Assembly: GCA_025526935.1 (NCBI GenBank)
Contig: JAHLKD010000069.1
Location: forward strand, 186,001 to 250,000
DNA: 64,000 nucleotides
From: Cladochytrium replicatum
Lineage: Eukaryota > Chytridiomycota > Chytridiomycetes > Cladochytriales > Cladochytriaceae
Direction of reading: 5' to 3'
The translations under genes and the position numbers were made by a program. Below, one piece after another: positions 13,185 to 25,148 of this stretch. How positions within the stretch are numbered: position 1 is the first letter of the stretch; the number at the start of each line of letters is the position of its first letter. The notes under the pieces are model-generated. The model did no database searches. It had not been told where the DNA came from and saw only the letters and a list, made by a program, of their open reading frames with translations.

Positions 13185-14216
13185 ATGCCCCCAAATTTTC
13201 GTGCTGGGCTGGGTGCCCTCAAGTTTGTCAGTTCGGCTGTCGACCCAGATTCGCTTGACGATGCTCTTGGTATCCTCGTGGACATGTGCGGAGACGGTCG
13301 GATCACGGACGACAACCTTTGCGAGGCCATCGAAGACGCTGTCAAACTCCCTCCCGCAACTCATCGACGGCCAATCGAAAGCAATAAAGGACGAATCCAA
13401 TCCGTCCTTTTCTCTGCGATCCAGGTCAATTCATTAGAAACCTCGAGAGAATCCCGACTTGAAGCAAACGTTCTTGCTCTGCTCACAGTGTGTCTCACAT
13501 TGATCTGCGCAACGCACTTATCGCCATTGATCGCACTCTTTGGGATCCTTGCTCTGTGTACGACTATGGTCCTAATTCCACGACGGTATTTCCTTCCACT
13601 TGTTTACATTCACGCTCGAGTGCATGGCCATCCAAGTTGCGAGAAGAAGGATCTTGGGACAAAGCTGATCAAAAGCGACATCCAACTCTCCATTGCGCGT
13701 CCAACCCTCGAAAATCTGGAGGTGATGTCGCCAATGCCCGCAGAAGAATTAGCAGCCAAAGGCAGGCTAGCAGCACGAGTCCAACCTGCGCCGATCATCA
13801 TTGCAACATTCTCTGGCATCGAAGCACGTCTGGATTACATAATTTACACAGAGAAAGGCGATCACAAAATAGGGGTGATGTGGATCAACTGCTATGCCTC
13901 ACACGTTCGGTTAGATGGCGTCGACCAACTGTACTTGCTGGATACCAACTCTCCAACCGTGCATTTCCTTGTTCGAATCCCGCATGGAACCATCTCAAAA
14001 GCAAAGAAGCATGAAAAGATCACACCCGGTGATGATCGAAGTTCGGCCGGATACTGTATTCTACATAATGATGGAATAGGGGTTTCAATCTTACGAGAAC
14101 GACGAATCGTTCTCGCCCCTGGAAACTCCCCCCTCTCCTTACCGCTAGGCGACAGGCGGCTCGTCTCCAGGTCCGTGCACCCCGTACCCCGAAATAAGAC
14201 AAAAATAATAAAATGA
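13185..14216 (+). CDS. Orphan protein with two predicted membrane segments
   Basis: Uninterrupted ORF of 343 codons from the ATG at 13185 (the frame extends upstream without an ATG). Residues ~95-130 contain two adjacent hydrophobic stretches (LLTVCLTLICATHL and LIALFGILALCTTMVLI) followed by basic residues, suggesting a membrane hairpin. The rest is soluble: an acidic N-terminal part and a C-terminal part with PIIIATFSGIEARLDYIIY and KIGVMWINCY. No family recognised. The C-terminal ~40 residues overlap the LTR-like remnant on the other strand, so the original stop may have been elsewhere. A real gene is likely from length alone; function unknown. Confidence 0.5.
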   Translation: MPPNFRAGLGALKFVSSAVDPDSLDDALGILVDMCGDGRITDDNLCEAIEDAVKLPPATHRRPIESNKGRIQSVLFSAIQVNSLETSRESRLEANVLALLTVCLTLICATHLSPLIALFGILALCTTMVLIPRRYFLPLVYIHARVHGHPSCEKKDLGTKLIKSDIQLSIARPTLENLEVMSPMPAEELAAKGRLAARVQPAPIIIATFSGIEARLDYIIYTEKGDHKIGVMWINCYASHVRLDGVDQLYLLDTNSPTVHFLVRIPHGTISKAKKHEKITPGDDRSSAGYCILHNDGIGVSILRERRIVLAPGNSPLSLPLGDRRLVSRSVHPVPRNKTKIIK

Positions 14217-14239
14217 AATACAAAAATAAAGGCTCCTCA

Positions 14240-14480
14240 GAAAAAGACATATTTGGTGGATCGCGGACTGTGGGTTATGGGCTTCAAGTTTGTGAAGACC
14301 TTGTTGGTGGATGATGATGTTGTTGTTGTTGTGGGTGCTTGTGAAATTGAGAGAATGGGCGGCTATTTATACGAAATCGGTTAGGGTCCGCCAGAACCAG
14401 AGGGGATGGCCAAACTCCCTACAATATTGGCTTAGTGATTAGCCATTGCGCACGGGGATCAAAATAAGCTCATGCGCACA
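14240..14480 (-). mobile_element. Copia-like LTR fragment (promoter half)
   Basis: On the minus strand this segment aligns by eye with the LTR near 49.8 kb. Both share a GAGCTTA block, a CAATG block, GTAGGG-GTTTGG, then TATAAATAGCC and TTCTCTCAAT. The TATA-like box is at 14364-14371. Ends and target-site duplications are not identifiable, so this is probably a diverged solo LTR. A 76-codon minus-strand ORF starts just downstream of the would-be transcription start (14250), but no gag motif is recognisable. Confidence 0.5.
14364..14371 (-). promoter_or_regulatory. TATA box of LTR-like remnant
   Basis: TATAAATA on the minus strand, embedded in sequence conserved with the 49.8 kb LTR. Confidence 0.45.
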
Positions 14481-15124
14481 CGGATCGTACAACTAGGTAG
14501 TAAGTGGTGTACAGGAGTGGCATACGTAACTGATGTGGATCAGGGGACGGGAGAACAATGTTGAATGTGGTTTACGTACTCTGACCCCGGATCGATGGAT
14601 ACACGCTCCGTGAGGATACAGCCGTAAGTGAATGAGACTCGTGACTCAATGTTAATGTAGACGATCTATGCACCGTCTCGATCGCTTCTTGGCGACTTCG
14701 CCGTGTCGATTGCAACGGAGGAGTTCTTTTTGGGGTACCTCCTTCTCCATATCAAGTTCAATAACTTGCCCTTTGTTTTAGTTTCTCAATGAACTCTGAT
14801 CAAGGCAGGCTTGAAAATCATCTTTCTCCTTTCAACTGAACAATACTTGATGATCCTTATGCCGTAGTACTATTTATGGTGACCATCTTCTACCAGTAGT
14901 AATGTGAGAGCTTCTGCCGCAAACAACCGTGTTTGCACACATGCAAGAGTATGTGAAAGGACAACAAAGAAATAGAACAGTACAAGAAATAGCGGGATGC
15001 ATGCAATTTAAAGGAAATTGGCAAAAGGTAACAACGACAGGCAAGAAAAACGAATGACGAGTTTGCAAAGAAGCAGACGCACAAATCTAACAGCAGGCAA
15101 ACCGTGCGGAAAGAAAACGCAAAC
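14481..15124. other. Intergenic, no gene seen
   Basis: Non-coding-looking stretch between the LTR-like remnant and the 3' end of the next minus-strand gene. It may contain further eroded LTR sequence, but I could not match it to the second copy. Confidence 0.3.
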
Positions 15125-16750
15125 CTACCAGCCTCTTCCCTCTTTTGGTGGGATTTGTGCCTTCGGAGGGGGTTGTAGCTGAATAGGCACACTATTGTCA
15201 GCGTTACTTCGTTGATTCGATCCACTGGGATATACAGCAGAGTGGACCACCGCTGGTGACATACTTGGGTTGTTGACTGTGCTGGAGACAGTCAGAGCTG
15301 GGGAGTTTTGCACAACCTGAGCATGTTGTGACGGAGGCATTGCGTGACCCTTCGCTGGCACACTGGGTGTACCCCGCAGCTGCTCGTGTGCCAAAGACGG
15401 TCTTCTTCGTTTTGGTTGAGGCGGTAAGTTGTAATTATACTTTGGACCGGTGATCGAGTAGGCGGATGAGGCCACGCTGGTTCCGAGCGAGGGAGAATCA
15501 AGGAACGAATCATACGTCAAAGAGTCGCTCGCGACTGAGGGAGAGGATTGTGGGAGAATTGCAAAGTCGTTGAAGAGGAAGGGGATGCGGTTTGCAGCGT
15601 ATGTTGGGGACGGTGCGGCGATGGTGGTTTTGCTGTCGATGTTTCGTGGGGGAACTCTTGAGAGAGATTGCGTTCCAAATACTGAGGGGCCGGAACTGCT
15701 ACTCGAAACATAGCTCTGTGCAATGTTGCTGCCTCCACCAATCACAACACCAATCACAACCCTCAACTCAGGCTCTCTTCCATGGCTCATCAACGTGTTT
15801 GTTGCAATGCCTTCCGATGTAGATTTTGAGAGCAGTTGTTGCCCGTTCACGAGATCCTCACCCACTGCTGCAAGCCCTCCACCCGTTTCCCTCCTCGTTT
15901 TGACATCAAACCCATCCAAATAAGATGAGCGTCGTTTCGTAATCGAGTTTATCGAGGCCCTTTCACTCAATTTCCGCATTCCCACGTCGGAAGTTGTAGA
16001 TGGACGTCTCGTCGTCGATTCTGACAGCTTCCTTCCCAAAGTCCCGGCCGCCCGTGTCAGAGTCTCAAACATCATCGTCCACGACGACTGCGTTGAGAAT
16101 CTCCGAGTGCCTTCGTTGGGGCCCACAACATGAGTTGCAGCTTTCATATCGTTCCACACCGCCATCATCTCCTCAGGATCCGCCACATCGCTCCCAAGGA
16201 CCGTGCGTCGATGACCGTATCCCGTGATAGGACCCCGGAACTCGGACGCAGGTCGACGAATCGTCGGCGCACGTTCCATGATCTCGTTGTTTCGCTTGAT
16301 TTCGTCTTCGACTGCGTATTTCCGGAGTTTGCGTTGCAGGCGTCCCGGCGAGGACCGGTAGCGGCGCCAACTTAGGTGTCCGATCAGGGCCAAAAACGAA
16401 AACAAAGCAAGCGCGAAGCAAATGATGACGATGGGAGAGAGAGCTATTGTGTTTGTGTTTTGGCCGGATGATCCGGTGTTGCTGGCTTGTGTGCTGGTAC
16501 TTGAAGGTGCAGAAGAGGTGCTTTGAGGAAAATTAGTAGAGGTAGATAGTGATGTTGGACCAGGCACAAAGTTTGTCGGTGATGCGTCAGCAGTGAGAGA
16601 TAAGGACAACACGGCTCCCGAATGTGACGCTGCTATTGCTTGTGAGGAAGCTTGAGAAACAGTTGAGGTGCGAAGAGACGTGGGAACTCCAGTCAACGGG
16701 CCAGCGACAGTTCGCGAGGTGGACGACAAAGGAGGTCGTATGGTGCTCAT
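15125..16750 (-). CDS. Ser/Thr-rich single-pass membrane protein (sensor-like architecture)
   Basis: Uninterrupted 541-codon ORF from an ATG. Residues 1-~105 are very rich in Ser/Thr/Ala, as in O-mannosylated stalks. One transmembrane segment follows at ~108-128 (SPIVIICFALALFSFLALIG), then a basic stop-transfer region (WRRYRSSPGRLQRKLRK) and a ~400-residue cytoplasmic tail rich in Ser and Pro. No cleavable signal peptide is evident, so the TM probably serves as signal anchor. The layout resembles fungal cell-surface stress sensors (Wsc/Mid2 type) but there is no WSC cysteine domain. Function is inference from architecture only; a hypothetical membrane protein is the safe call. Confidence 0.6.
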   Translation of the reverse strand: MSTIRPPLSSTSRTVAGPLTGVPTSLRTSTVSQASSQAIAASHSGAVLSLSLTADASPTNFVPGPTSLSTSTNFPQSTSSAPSSTSTQASNTGSSGQNTNTIALSPIVIICFALALFSFLALIGHLSWRRYRSSPGRLQRKLRKYAVEDEIKRNNEIMERAPTIRRPASEFRGPITGYGHRRTVLGSDVADPEEMMAVWNDMKAATHVVGPNEGTRRFSTQSSWTMMFETLTRAAGTLGRKLSESTTRRPSTTSDVGMRKLSERASINSITKRRSSYLDGFDVKTRRETGGGLAAVGEDLVNGQQLLSKSTSEGIATNTLMSHGREPELRVVIGVVIGGGSNIAQSYVSSSSSGPSVFGTQSLSRVPPRNIDSKTTIAAPSPTYAANRIPFLFNDFAILPQSSPSVASDSLTYDSFLDSPSLGTSVASSAYSITGPKYNYNLPPQPKRRRPSLAHEQLRGTPSVPAKGHAMPPSQHAQVVQNSPALTVSSTVNNPSMSPAVVHSAVYPSGSNQRSNADNSVPIQLQPPPKAQIPPKEGRGW

Positions 16751-17041
16751 CTCAGCATGCCATCAAGAAATGACAACAATATCAACGCCCTTTCATACGA
16801 GGCTTTTGTTTGGCTCGATTGAGTTACCGCCTGATGACAAGTTTGTTGATTGGCGGGAACAAACGCCTCGTTTTTGAAACATGATTCTCTGATTCTAAAG
16901 TTTTACTACTCACGATGTCTGCTTAATGTTTAATAAACGTGTAGTGGGCGGGGATTTGCTTCGGGTTACTGTTCACAGAGAGTCAGATGCCGATAATCGT
17001 CTTCAGTTTATTCAAAGCTGGTCGTTACAGACATAATATTT
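16751..17041. other. Intergenic, no gene seen
   Basis: Upstream region of the minus-strand membrane protein gene and 3' flank of the epimerase gene. No motif recognised. Confidence 0.3.
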
Positions 17042-17131
17042 ACTGGCAGAGTAGTGAAAAATTAGATATATCCCGATATGAACCTTACTGGCAGAGTAGT
17101 GAAAAATTAGATATATCCCGATATGAACCTT
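17042..17131. repeat. 45-bp direct tandem duplication
   Basis: Two adjacent copies of a 45-bp unit beginning ACTGGCAGAGTAGTG and ending ATATGAACCTT, 17042-17086 and 17087-17131, apparently identical. They lie just beyond the epimerase stop codon, in its likely 3' UTR. Confidence 0.9.
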
Positions 17132-17142
17132 GAACGGTCCGC

Positions 17143-18486
<1,344 letters not shown>

Positions 18487-18549
18487 AATGGGTTAATTTG
18501 CTCCGCACAGGTGAGAAAGTTGGGCACCGTTACACAGACACACGTCAGA

Positions 18550-19880
18550 GGCTTTGCTGCGTGTGAAGTAATTACAAATTTTGGAGTTCTCGCTCGCTAG
18601 ACACGAGGGCAGTCCCGACATCAGGGATATTCACCCCAGCATGCAACATGGAATCATACGAGTGCAGAGATGCTCTGCTCTGCCGCCCGCGTGTCACGCT
18701 GGGCAGCATCCGCTTCCCAAAGACCAACTTCCTTTGTGCAGAAAGGATCCATTTTTGGACGACACCATTGTCTTCGCTGGTCGACTTCCAGATCCGAAAG
18801 CAAAAAGCTCACAAATTGTGGGAGCGCGTTCGGAAGCGGGCTGCGAGGCCGTCAGTTCACTCGTTATGGCGGAAACATCGGTGGGATGTCAGCGCAACTG
18901 CATATCCCAGAGGAGCTCACTTGGGATGAAAACTATGGTCAATGTGCGTTTGCCTCCACCTGGTGGAAGGAAGCATAGCGATTGGGAGTAGGTTTACGAG
19001 GAGCACGACGAGGAGGATGATGCAGTGACACCTGAGGAGCTTGGGATCGATGTTAACGGAGCAAGCTTTACATACCATGTGTTTGCCAGAGGGCCCGATC
19101 AGATGGTTCGGGTGAAGGTGCTGCAAGGAATGTCGCCTGCCATTCTGATGATGACGGCCCTGCTTCCAGAAGCGTGCCAGGCTACTGTATAAGTTTGGAG
19201 ATTGTGGATGGCCAAATTTTGTTTTAACAGTTTTAGTTCTTTCAAGAGGAACTGGCTGGGTCTTGGATGCTAGAAATGTTCCGCGACAAAGGAGTTTTTG
19301 ATCCATCTGGCGCGAGTGAGGCGTTGACGGACTCATGATCCACGAGATTCAGGAACTCGAGTCAACCGCCAACCTCTGCGTTCCAAACTCGCCATTCCCA
19401 GCCCAACGCTTTGGGCAACAGCACTATCCCCATTACCAGTACAATTCAGCTTCTTCGTCGAGCGTCTCGTGAGCGGAATGCTGTCACCTGGAGGTCCAAT
19501 GACCCCAGGCGGATACTACCCGACTCGCGGGGCATCGCTGGATATCGAACACGCACAGGTGCTGGCTGATTCCACTCCCAACTAGTCTCCACCTTTGCTC
19601 ATTCGTGCATTATCAGGGAATGGCCAGCCGTGTTCCAAATGCTGAATTGCCCGACAATGGAAATGTCGAGCTCGATGTGGACGACTTTTTGGGAGTGCTT
19701 CCCTGGGCGTTGGGGGAGGTGTTGGTGCAATTGGTTGCGGGCATGAGATGCATTGGTTTTGACGTAAAGGAAATGAATAGAGCGGCGGTCTGGCTTTCTT
19801 ATACACTATGTGGTTGAAGTCGTTTAAGTTAACACTTGGACAGCGATACGAGTCGTACATTCAGTATTAACACTTTACAT
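18550..19880 (+). pseudogene. Eroded coding-like region, unidentified
   Basis: Open stretches in shifting plus-strand frames suggest a decayed or heavily spliced gene: FTRYGGNIGGMSAQLHIPEEL near 18.87 kb, then after a TAG EEHDEEDDAVTPEELG and SFTYHVFARGPDQMVRVKV near 19.0-19.1 kb, then LVSGMLSPGGPMTPGGYY near 19.5 kb and NVELDVDDFLGVLPWALGEV near 19.67 kb. I cannot join them into one frame with good splice sites and do not recognise a family. It could be a real gene with introns I failed to place. Confidence 0.3.
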
Positions 19881-20719
19881 CGAAAATGAAGGCTTCGAAT
19901 GCCTTTCGGATTAGCAGTTGAGGCGTTATGATTCTTGAAACTGATCTCAGTTTGGCCAGGAATTTTAAGTCAAGAAATGGGTCCGCAAACAAAGGGGGTT
20001 GAAGCAACTCAGTCGATACATCGCACATGTATCAGCCAAATTCAAGAATAGGAATGAAAACACGCATTTGTCATGTAGATGAGTTGATCCCATCTGAAGA
20101 CCGTCTTGACTGGATCAATTTGAACTAACGCCATTTCTAAGGAAAAATGTGAACCATTGCGACGGTCTCGGATACAAATGTTCTTACAAGGTAAATGAAG
20201 CTGATGGGAGTTTAACATGGTAAATGCATTCCCCCAAATATAAATGGTCGATCGAGGAGTACACGAATGCTAACATCTCCTTCGCGACCCAAAAGCAACT
20301 TCGTTACCACCAGCTTACGAAAGAGGTATCGGTCGTGTTTGGTTTCCGTGCTTCGTCTGCCTTAATCAGTGAACGACGAGGTTTTTCGGTTTATCCCTTG
20401 GTCAGCTTCCGCGGCCTCCGGATCTCACCGGTCAGAAGAATCGCCAAGCACCAGGTACGAAGAATACTGCAAGTGCCGGGAGCTTGAATGGGGGCACCGT
20501 TGAGTGCGGTGGGTGAATGAGACTAGAGACGAAGGGACGCGATGGATCGAGCGCTTACAAAGAGATTAACATTGACTAGTCGGGTCACAGCAACAAACAA
20601 GTCTGATTAAAATTGTCGACTACAATTTTTAAAACAACCCAGATGTCAAAGCCACTGACCACCCTCCTGATCCCACAACCCACAACGAAAGGCTCATTCC
20701 GTGATCTGTTGTTCTTGCA
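19881..20719. other. Intergenic, no gene seen
   Basis: AT-balanced stretch upstream of the TPPII-derived locus. An 87-codon plus-strand ORF at 20224-20487 has no recognisable domain. Confidence 0.3.
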
Positions 20720-23349
20720 ATGCATCCCGCACCAAACCCTCCGCTGCCATTCCCTACGCACCGCTTGCTGAACAGGATCGACACTCAGGCTGCTGCTTTC
20801 ATCAAGAAATTCAACGCTTATGATGGCAGAAACACAGTCATTGCTATCCTGGACACCGGTACTTCTGCATAGTTGATCGCTTTTGCCCTTTCTCGCTCAT
20901 TTATTCTTGCGAAGGTGTGGATCCAGGTGCTCCAGGAATGCAGGTCACCACCACTGGTCGGTCAACCTGACACCTGGGCTACACAATGCTGAGGTTCAAG
21001 GTTTCGACACCAAGACTATTGATGCGGGACCGCTGTTCCGTGTGCCGGTTACTGTTGTTAAGCCCTTGCCGCGCGAGGCAAGCGGCGTGTATAAGTTTGA
21101 AAGTTTTCGATTCGAACCGGGCACTGTTGAACGGAGATTCATTGCCGTTCCTGCGGATGCCAACTTTGTTGGTGAGTCGAGTGGGTGTGCTTCCGCAACA
21201 ATGAAGTACTAAAGTTTTGCCTTACTTCGCAGAGATCATCATGAAGACAGAGACCCGCCCGGTTCCTGCGCGATCTTACATACACACAATTCAGCTTGCC
21301 CCTCAGTCGCGGTTCGACAAGCATGAGTACCAGACAAGTGTACAGTTTGGAAGCTCGCCTCCTGGAGAAGAAGTGGAAACTACATTCTGGAGCAAATACA
21401 TTCCGTGTTTGAGTGGAACAACTATGGAGGTACGTTAAAATGTGTCATCTCGAAAATCAAGTTGACATGTGCATGGTTTCGGCTGCAACAGGTATGTATT
21501 GCCCAGTTCTGGTCAACTGTGGATCCGACCGTCGTTTCGATTGAAACCAAGTAATTCTGTGCGGCAGCTCGGCCGCAACCGGAGCAAGTGATGGAGTGCA
21601 TGGTGGTGGCGGAGGCACCACTAGCGGTCACCTTTTCCTCGACGCCGGTTCTTCTGGTTTCTCGCGGGTTGATGTCGTTTCTACCCTGCGAAAGGAGGAG
21701 ATCAGCCCCTCCATCACCCTTGGTAGGCGACTCTCAAGGTGATTGTTCCGCCTTGAACTATGTTAATGATGCTGCTCTCTTCAAAAGACACGGCGAGGAA
21801 AACGATTCGGCCGAACCAATCTAGTATTCGGCCACTCGGATCTCGTGACGTCCTCCCAGACACGAGGCAGGTGCAAGAGCTCGTGCTCACGTACAATGTC
21901 CGAACTGTGGAAGGTGTATCGGTCACACCCCGCTTCCCGAGATTCCAAGACGTGTTGTACGAGTCTTGCGTCGAGAACTTTGCTTGCATTGGTAGGTCCG
22001 GAGAGATTGACAAGCGTGCAACAGGATTTTAATATTGGGTTCAGTTTTTGATGCGCACAAGCGAATGCTTTCATTCCAAGACGTGAATCCCAAATCAGTC
22101 AAACTGGGGGAAGGCGATTATGTGGTTCGAGTGCAAGTGACGTTGAACCAAGTTGATTTGCTCGAGAAACTCGTAAATATGCTCATGGTCTTGTTATGTG
22201 CTACCTTTCCAATTCAGTTCCCACTTTTAACCTTGCGTCGCTTGCAGGACACGTCGCTTTCAATCCGTGAATCTGTGCATTTATTCCCGTCTTGCTGGTG
22301 TGATCAGTGGAAGCGGTGAATCTTACAATAAGCGGACTCTCCAAAAGGGCCAGCGTGATGTTATGTGGGTGGCTGGCGTGAACGACAAGGCGGTGCCCAA
22401 GGATGTCAAACCGGGGGGCTACCTACTCGGAAAGCTGGATATCTTGGGTGGCGGAAGGAAGCTCGAGGAGAGCCTCTACAGCGTGATCTACGTCGTCCCA
22501 CCGGAAGCAAAGTCTAACGGCGACGGAAACGGAAACGGCGGCGGCGGGTCCAGTGCCGGAGAAGAAAAGCCTGACGATCACACGCTGTTGAAAGCAGGAA
22601 TCCGCGACCTGGATATTTCGTGGCTGAAAAAGTTCGGTGCGGAGGAGCAGAGGGACGAGTTGCTTGCGCGGCTTGAGCGAGGAAACCCAGACCATCTGCC
22701 GCTGCTTGAGGTAAAGCTGAAGCTTCTCGTCGCGAAAGCCGAGAAAGCCCTGGGCAGCGCAAACGGAGACGTGGAGGCGCTTAAGCAGCTGCTCTGGAAC
22801 GTTGCGGAGACAGCGGACAGGATTACCGGCCTCATTGATCTGGACAAGCTTGCGATTTACTACGGCGTGAAACGGGACGTGAGCGTCAGCGTCGACAAAG
22901 AAAAGGCAACGAAGAAGGAGATGGACAAGTTGAAAGAAACTGCGGTGGTCGCGCTGGGCTGGAAGACGTGGGCTCAGAAGGAGTTTGTTGTACTTGAGCA
23001 AGGCGTTGCTCCGGCCGAGGAAGGCTCTGCCGGGCTGCCGAGCACAGAAAGACCCGCAGCTGATTCGCCTCTTGCCGAATTCGATTCAGCACTTGCGAAG
23101 TGGGCTGAGTGGCTCGCGGATCCTCGAGCGGACGGGAGGTACCTTCTTCATTGGCTCTGGAGGAGCAAAACGTGCCGGCACTACGGCATGGCTCTTAAGG
23201 CAGTGAACAAGTATCTCTCCGATCCGAAGAATGCTGCTGCAGGAGCGAACGGGGAGAAGGATGAAGTGGGAAAAACATGGAGGAAGCTGGTGGATGTCAA
23301 AGATGGAGCTGCTCAAGGAGCTTGGTTGGGGACTGTGGGCCCAATGTGA
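20720..23349 (+). pseudogene. TPP2: Tripeptidyl-peptidase II with catalytic core deleted
   Basis: Starts MHPAPNPPLPFPTHRLL and runs to VIAILDTG (subtilisin Asp motif); an intron (20859-20914) leads to VDPGAPGMQVTTTG. At ~20955-20965 the sequence jumps to NLTPGLHNAEVQGFDTK and AGPLFRVPVTVVKP, which in TPPII lie far downstream of the subtilisin domain. The catalytic His and Ser regions are absent, and the two sides are in different frames (the upstream frame meets TGA). A second frame break lies near 21550. The C-terminal part is otherwise well kept, with plausible introns: YIHTIQLAPQSRFDKHEYQ, GSRDVLPDTRQVQELVLTYN and a long final exon with KGQRDVMWVAGVNDK. Intact TPPII is ~1250 residues; roughly 760 remain (estimate). 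Presumed non-functional unless the gap is an assembly collapse. Confidence 0.85.
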
Positions 23350-23910
23350 AGAGAAGTGGATCCCCTTAACGTTTCCCAAGGAGTATGCACTCTTTTGAGT
23401 TGGCTGTTGCTCTTACAAAATGAGCCCTCAAAACGATATGTGAATGGGAACAGAGTGCGAAACTGCGTGGGCCCGCCAGCAAAGTGATTGTCACTTCGCT
23501 TTGGCATCCGAGAATATGGATAGATAATGCCTTGAACACAGCTGGTGGAGCTGTTAATGCATTAGAACGGGACAACCAACTCTTGGAGCAGCTTTCCGCG
23601 GAATAACAGAAGAAACACATAAATGTTCCAAGAGCACAGGAAAATTCCGGAACGTCGCTCCGGATCCGTGCTTCGGTGATAGATTTGAAGTTTCGGCGTC
23701 CAGGGAAATGCGTTTTTGAAAGTGCATTAAGTAAAATATAATCATCATATCGGAAATTGCTTCCGCCGTGAACGAGAATGAATGAGGTGTGAGACAACAG
23801 TAAAGACGGGCTAGGCAGAATGTCCATCATCAAAAACAAGATTAAAGCGAAGGAGCAAAGATTGTGAAGGCATAAAAAAACTAAAATGAAACCCCACATA
23901 AATTGAATAA
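23350..23910. other. Intergenic between convergent loci
   Basis: 3' flanks of the TPPII-derived locus (+) and the PL14-like gene (-). No gene supported. Confidence 0.4.
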
Positions 23911-25094
23911 TCACATCATGGCTGATCCAAACAGGATCCAGCTGATTGTAAGCATGAACATGAAAACACCGCCCGCGGTTGCCCGACCTTTCCTTCCACC
24001 AGACGTAGTCGACGACCCTGGTGGCGGAATAGGCGCGTACTCGCCAGTTCCGATCTTTGCCGAAATGCCCGCAAACTCGGTGAACGTGTCTCGCGGCGGA
24101 GCCCAGGCGACCGTGCTGCCGCCAAAGAACGAGGAGAACATGATGGTTGTCGGCGGCAGCGATGCGGTCACGGTGCTGTTTGCGTCTTGGAAGAGGACGC
24201 CGGTCGTGTTGATCACGACGTTTCCGTTCTGGGAGACTTGGACGAGACCGTTCTTTTGGCCTGGTGTGTTGAGACGCACGTAGATTCCCATGTTGTTCCA
24301 TGCACCGGCATTGAACCTGACAGAAAAGTGAGATTAGCTTATCAGCAAGGGTAACTCAAACAACCGGGTGCAAAATTGAATACTCACTTAAACAAACCCC
24401 GACCCAACGACATTCCATATTGCTCGTCGCACACATTGGGTGCTTGGCACAGGTGTGTGTTGTTCTTCGAGACGTATACATACGCTTCGCCCGCACCGTT
24501 TTGCCGCCACATCAACCGAACCGAGAAGCAGTTAAACCCTGATTTGCGATATGAGTAAGGTGTGATTACATTGCGAATCCTGTGCAATTTTACCATCGGA
24601 GGCACGACCACCGCTGCAAGCGAAAACATTCGGAATCAACGTCCCGCCAAAGATTCCGGGGAGAGTACCGCCAAGGTTCCATGGGAAGTCTGCTGGGAAG
24701 TATACTTGGTAGTTCAGCAGCGCCTCCGTGATGGTCCCGTTTCCGGGGTACCCAAACGGAGTAAGGTAGAACTGCGAGCCACCGATGACGCCGAACTGGT
24801 TTGGCGAGGGTGCTTGGTATGTTCCGGCGGGGTAACCAACACGGAGCGACACGGGGAAGTCGGTTGAGATTGGAGTGGTGGTCACAACAGTGAGGTTGTT
24901 GTTTGTGAAGGCACCGCCTCCAGTGCGGTTGCCTCTGTAGACCGGCCATGCGGTTGCGTTGGCAAGTGACACGGCATTGGAGCCTAGTGGGAGGGCGTTG
25001 AGATCGAGCGAGTATTGTGCGGACTGAAGTGAAGTGTCAGTACATGAAAACAAAGTAGCCAGAGGAAGCGTACCGGTACAGCAATCTGCGACAT
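23911..25094 (-). CDS. Polysaccharide lyase family 14-like protein with GPI-type tail
   Basis: Four exons. The first is 21 nt (25094-25074, MSQIAVP); then 25023 to ~24580, ~24540-24388 and ~24312-23911. Features resembling fungal PL14-like (glucuronan/alginate lyase-related) proteins: SLRVGYPAGTY, GGSQFYLTPFG, LLNYQVYFPADFPWNLGGT, LPGIFGG, a CSGG motif, FNCFSVRLMWR, and NMGIYVRLNTPGQKNGLVQV. The C-terminus has a Gly/Ser/Thr linker, basic residues and a hydrophobic end (GGVFMFMLTISWILFGSAMM) like a GPI-anchor signal. No N-terminal signal peptide follows the chosen ATG, which is odd for a GPI protein; the real start may be missed. Probably a cell-surface polysaccharide-binding or -degrading protein (inference). 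Confidence 0.7.
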
Positions 25095-25140
25095 TCTTGC
25101 GATAGTAGTGATTTGACGGGTGGCCAGGGTATGGGTCCAA

Positions 25141-25148
25141 CTTTTATA
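25141..25148 (-). promoter_or_regulatory. TATA-like box of PL14-like gene
   Basis: TATAAAAG on the minus strand about 50 bp upstream of the chosen ATG at 25094, a short but plausible spacing for a TATA promoter. Confidence 0.5.

Noticed and set aside
14100-14200. tRNA-like A-box (GCCTAGCGGTAAGG on the minus strand)
   Set aside because: No matching B box, anticodon arm or acceptor pairing could be built.
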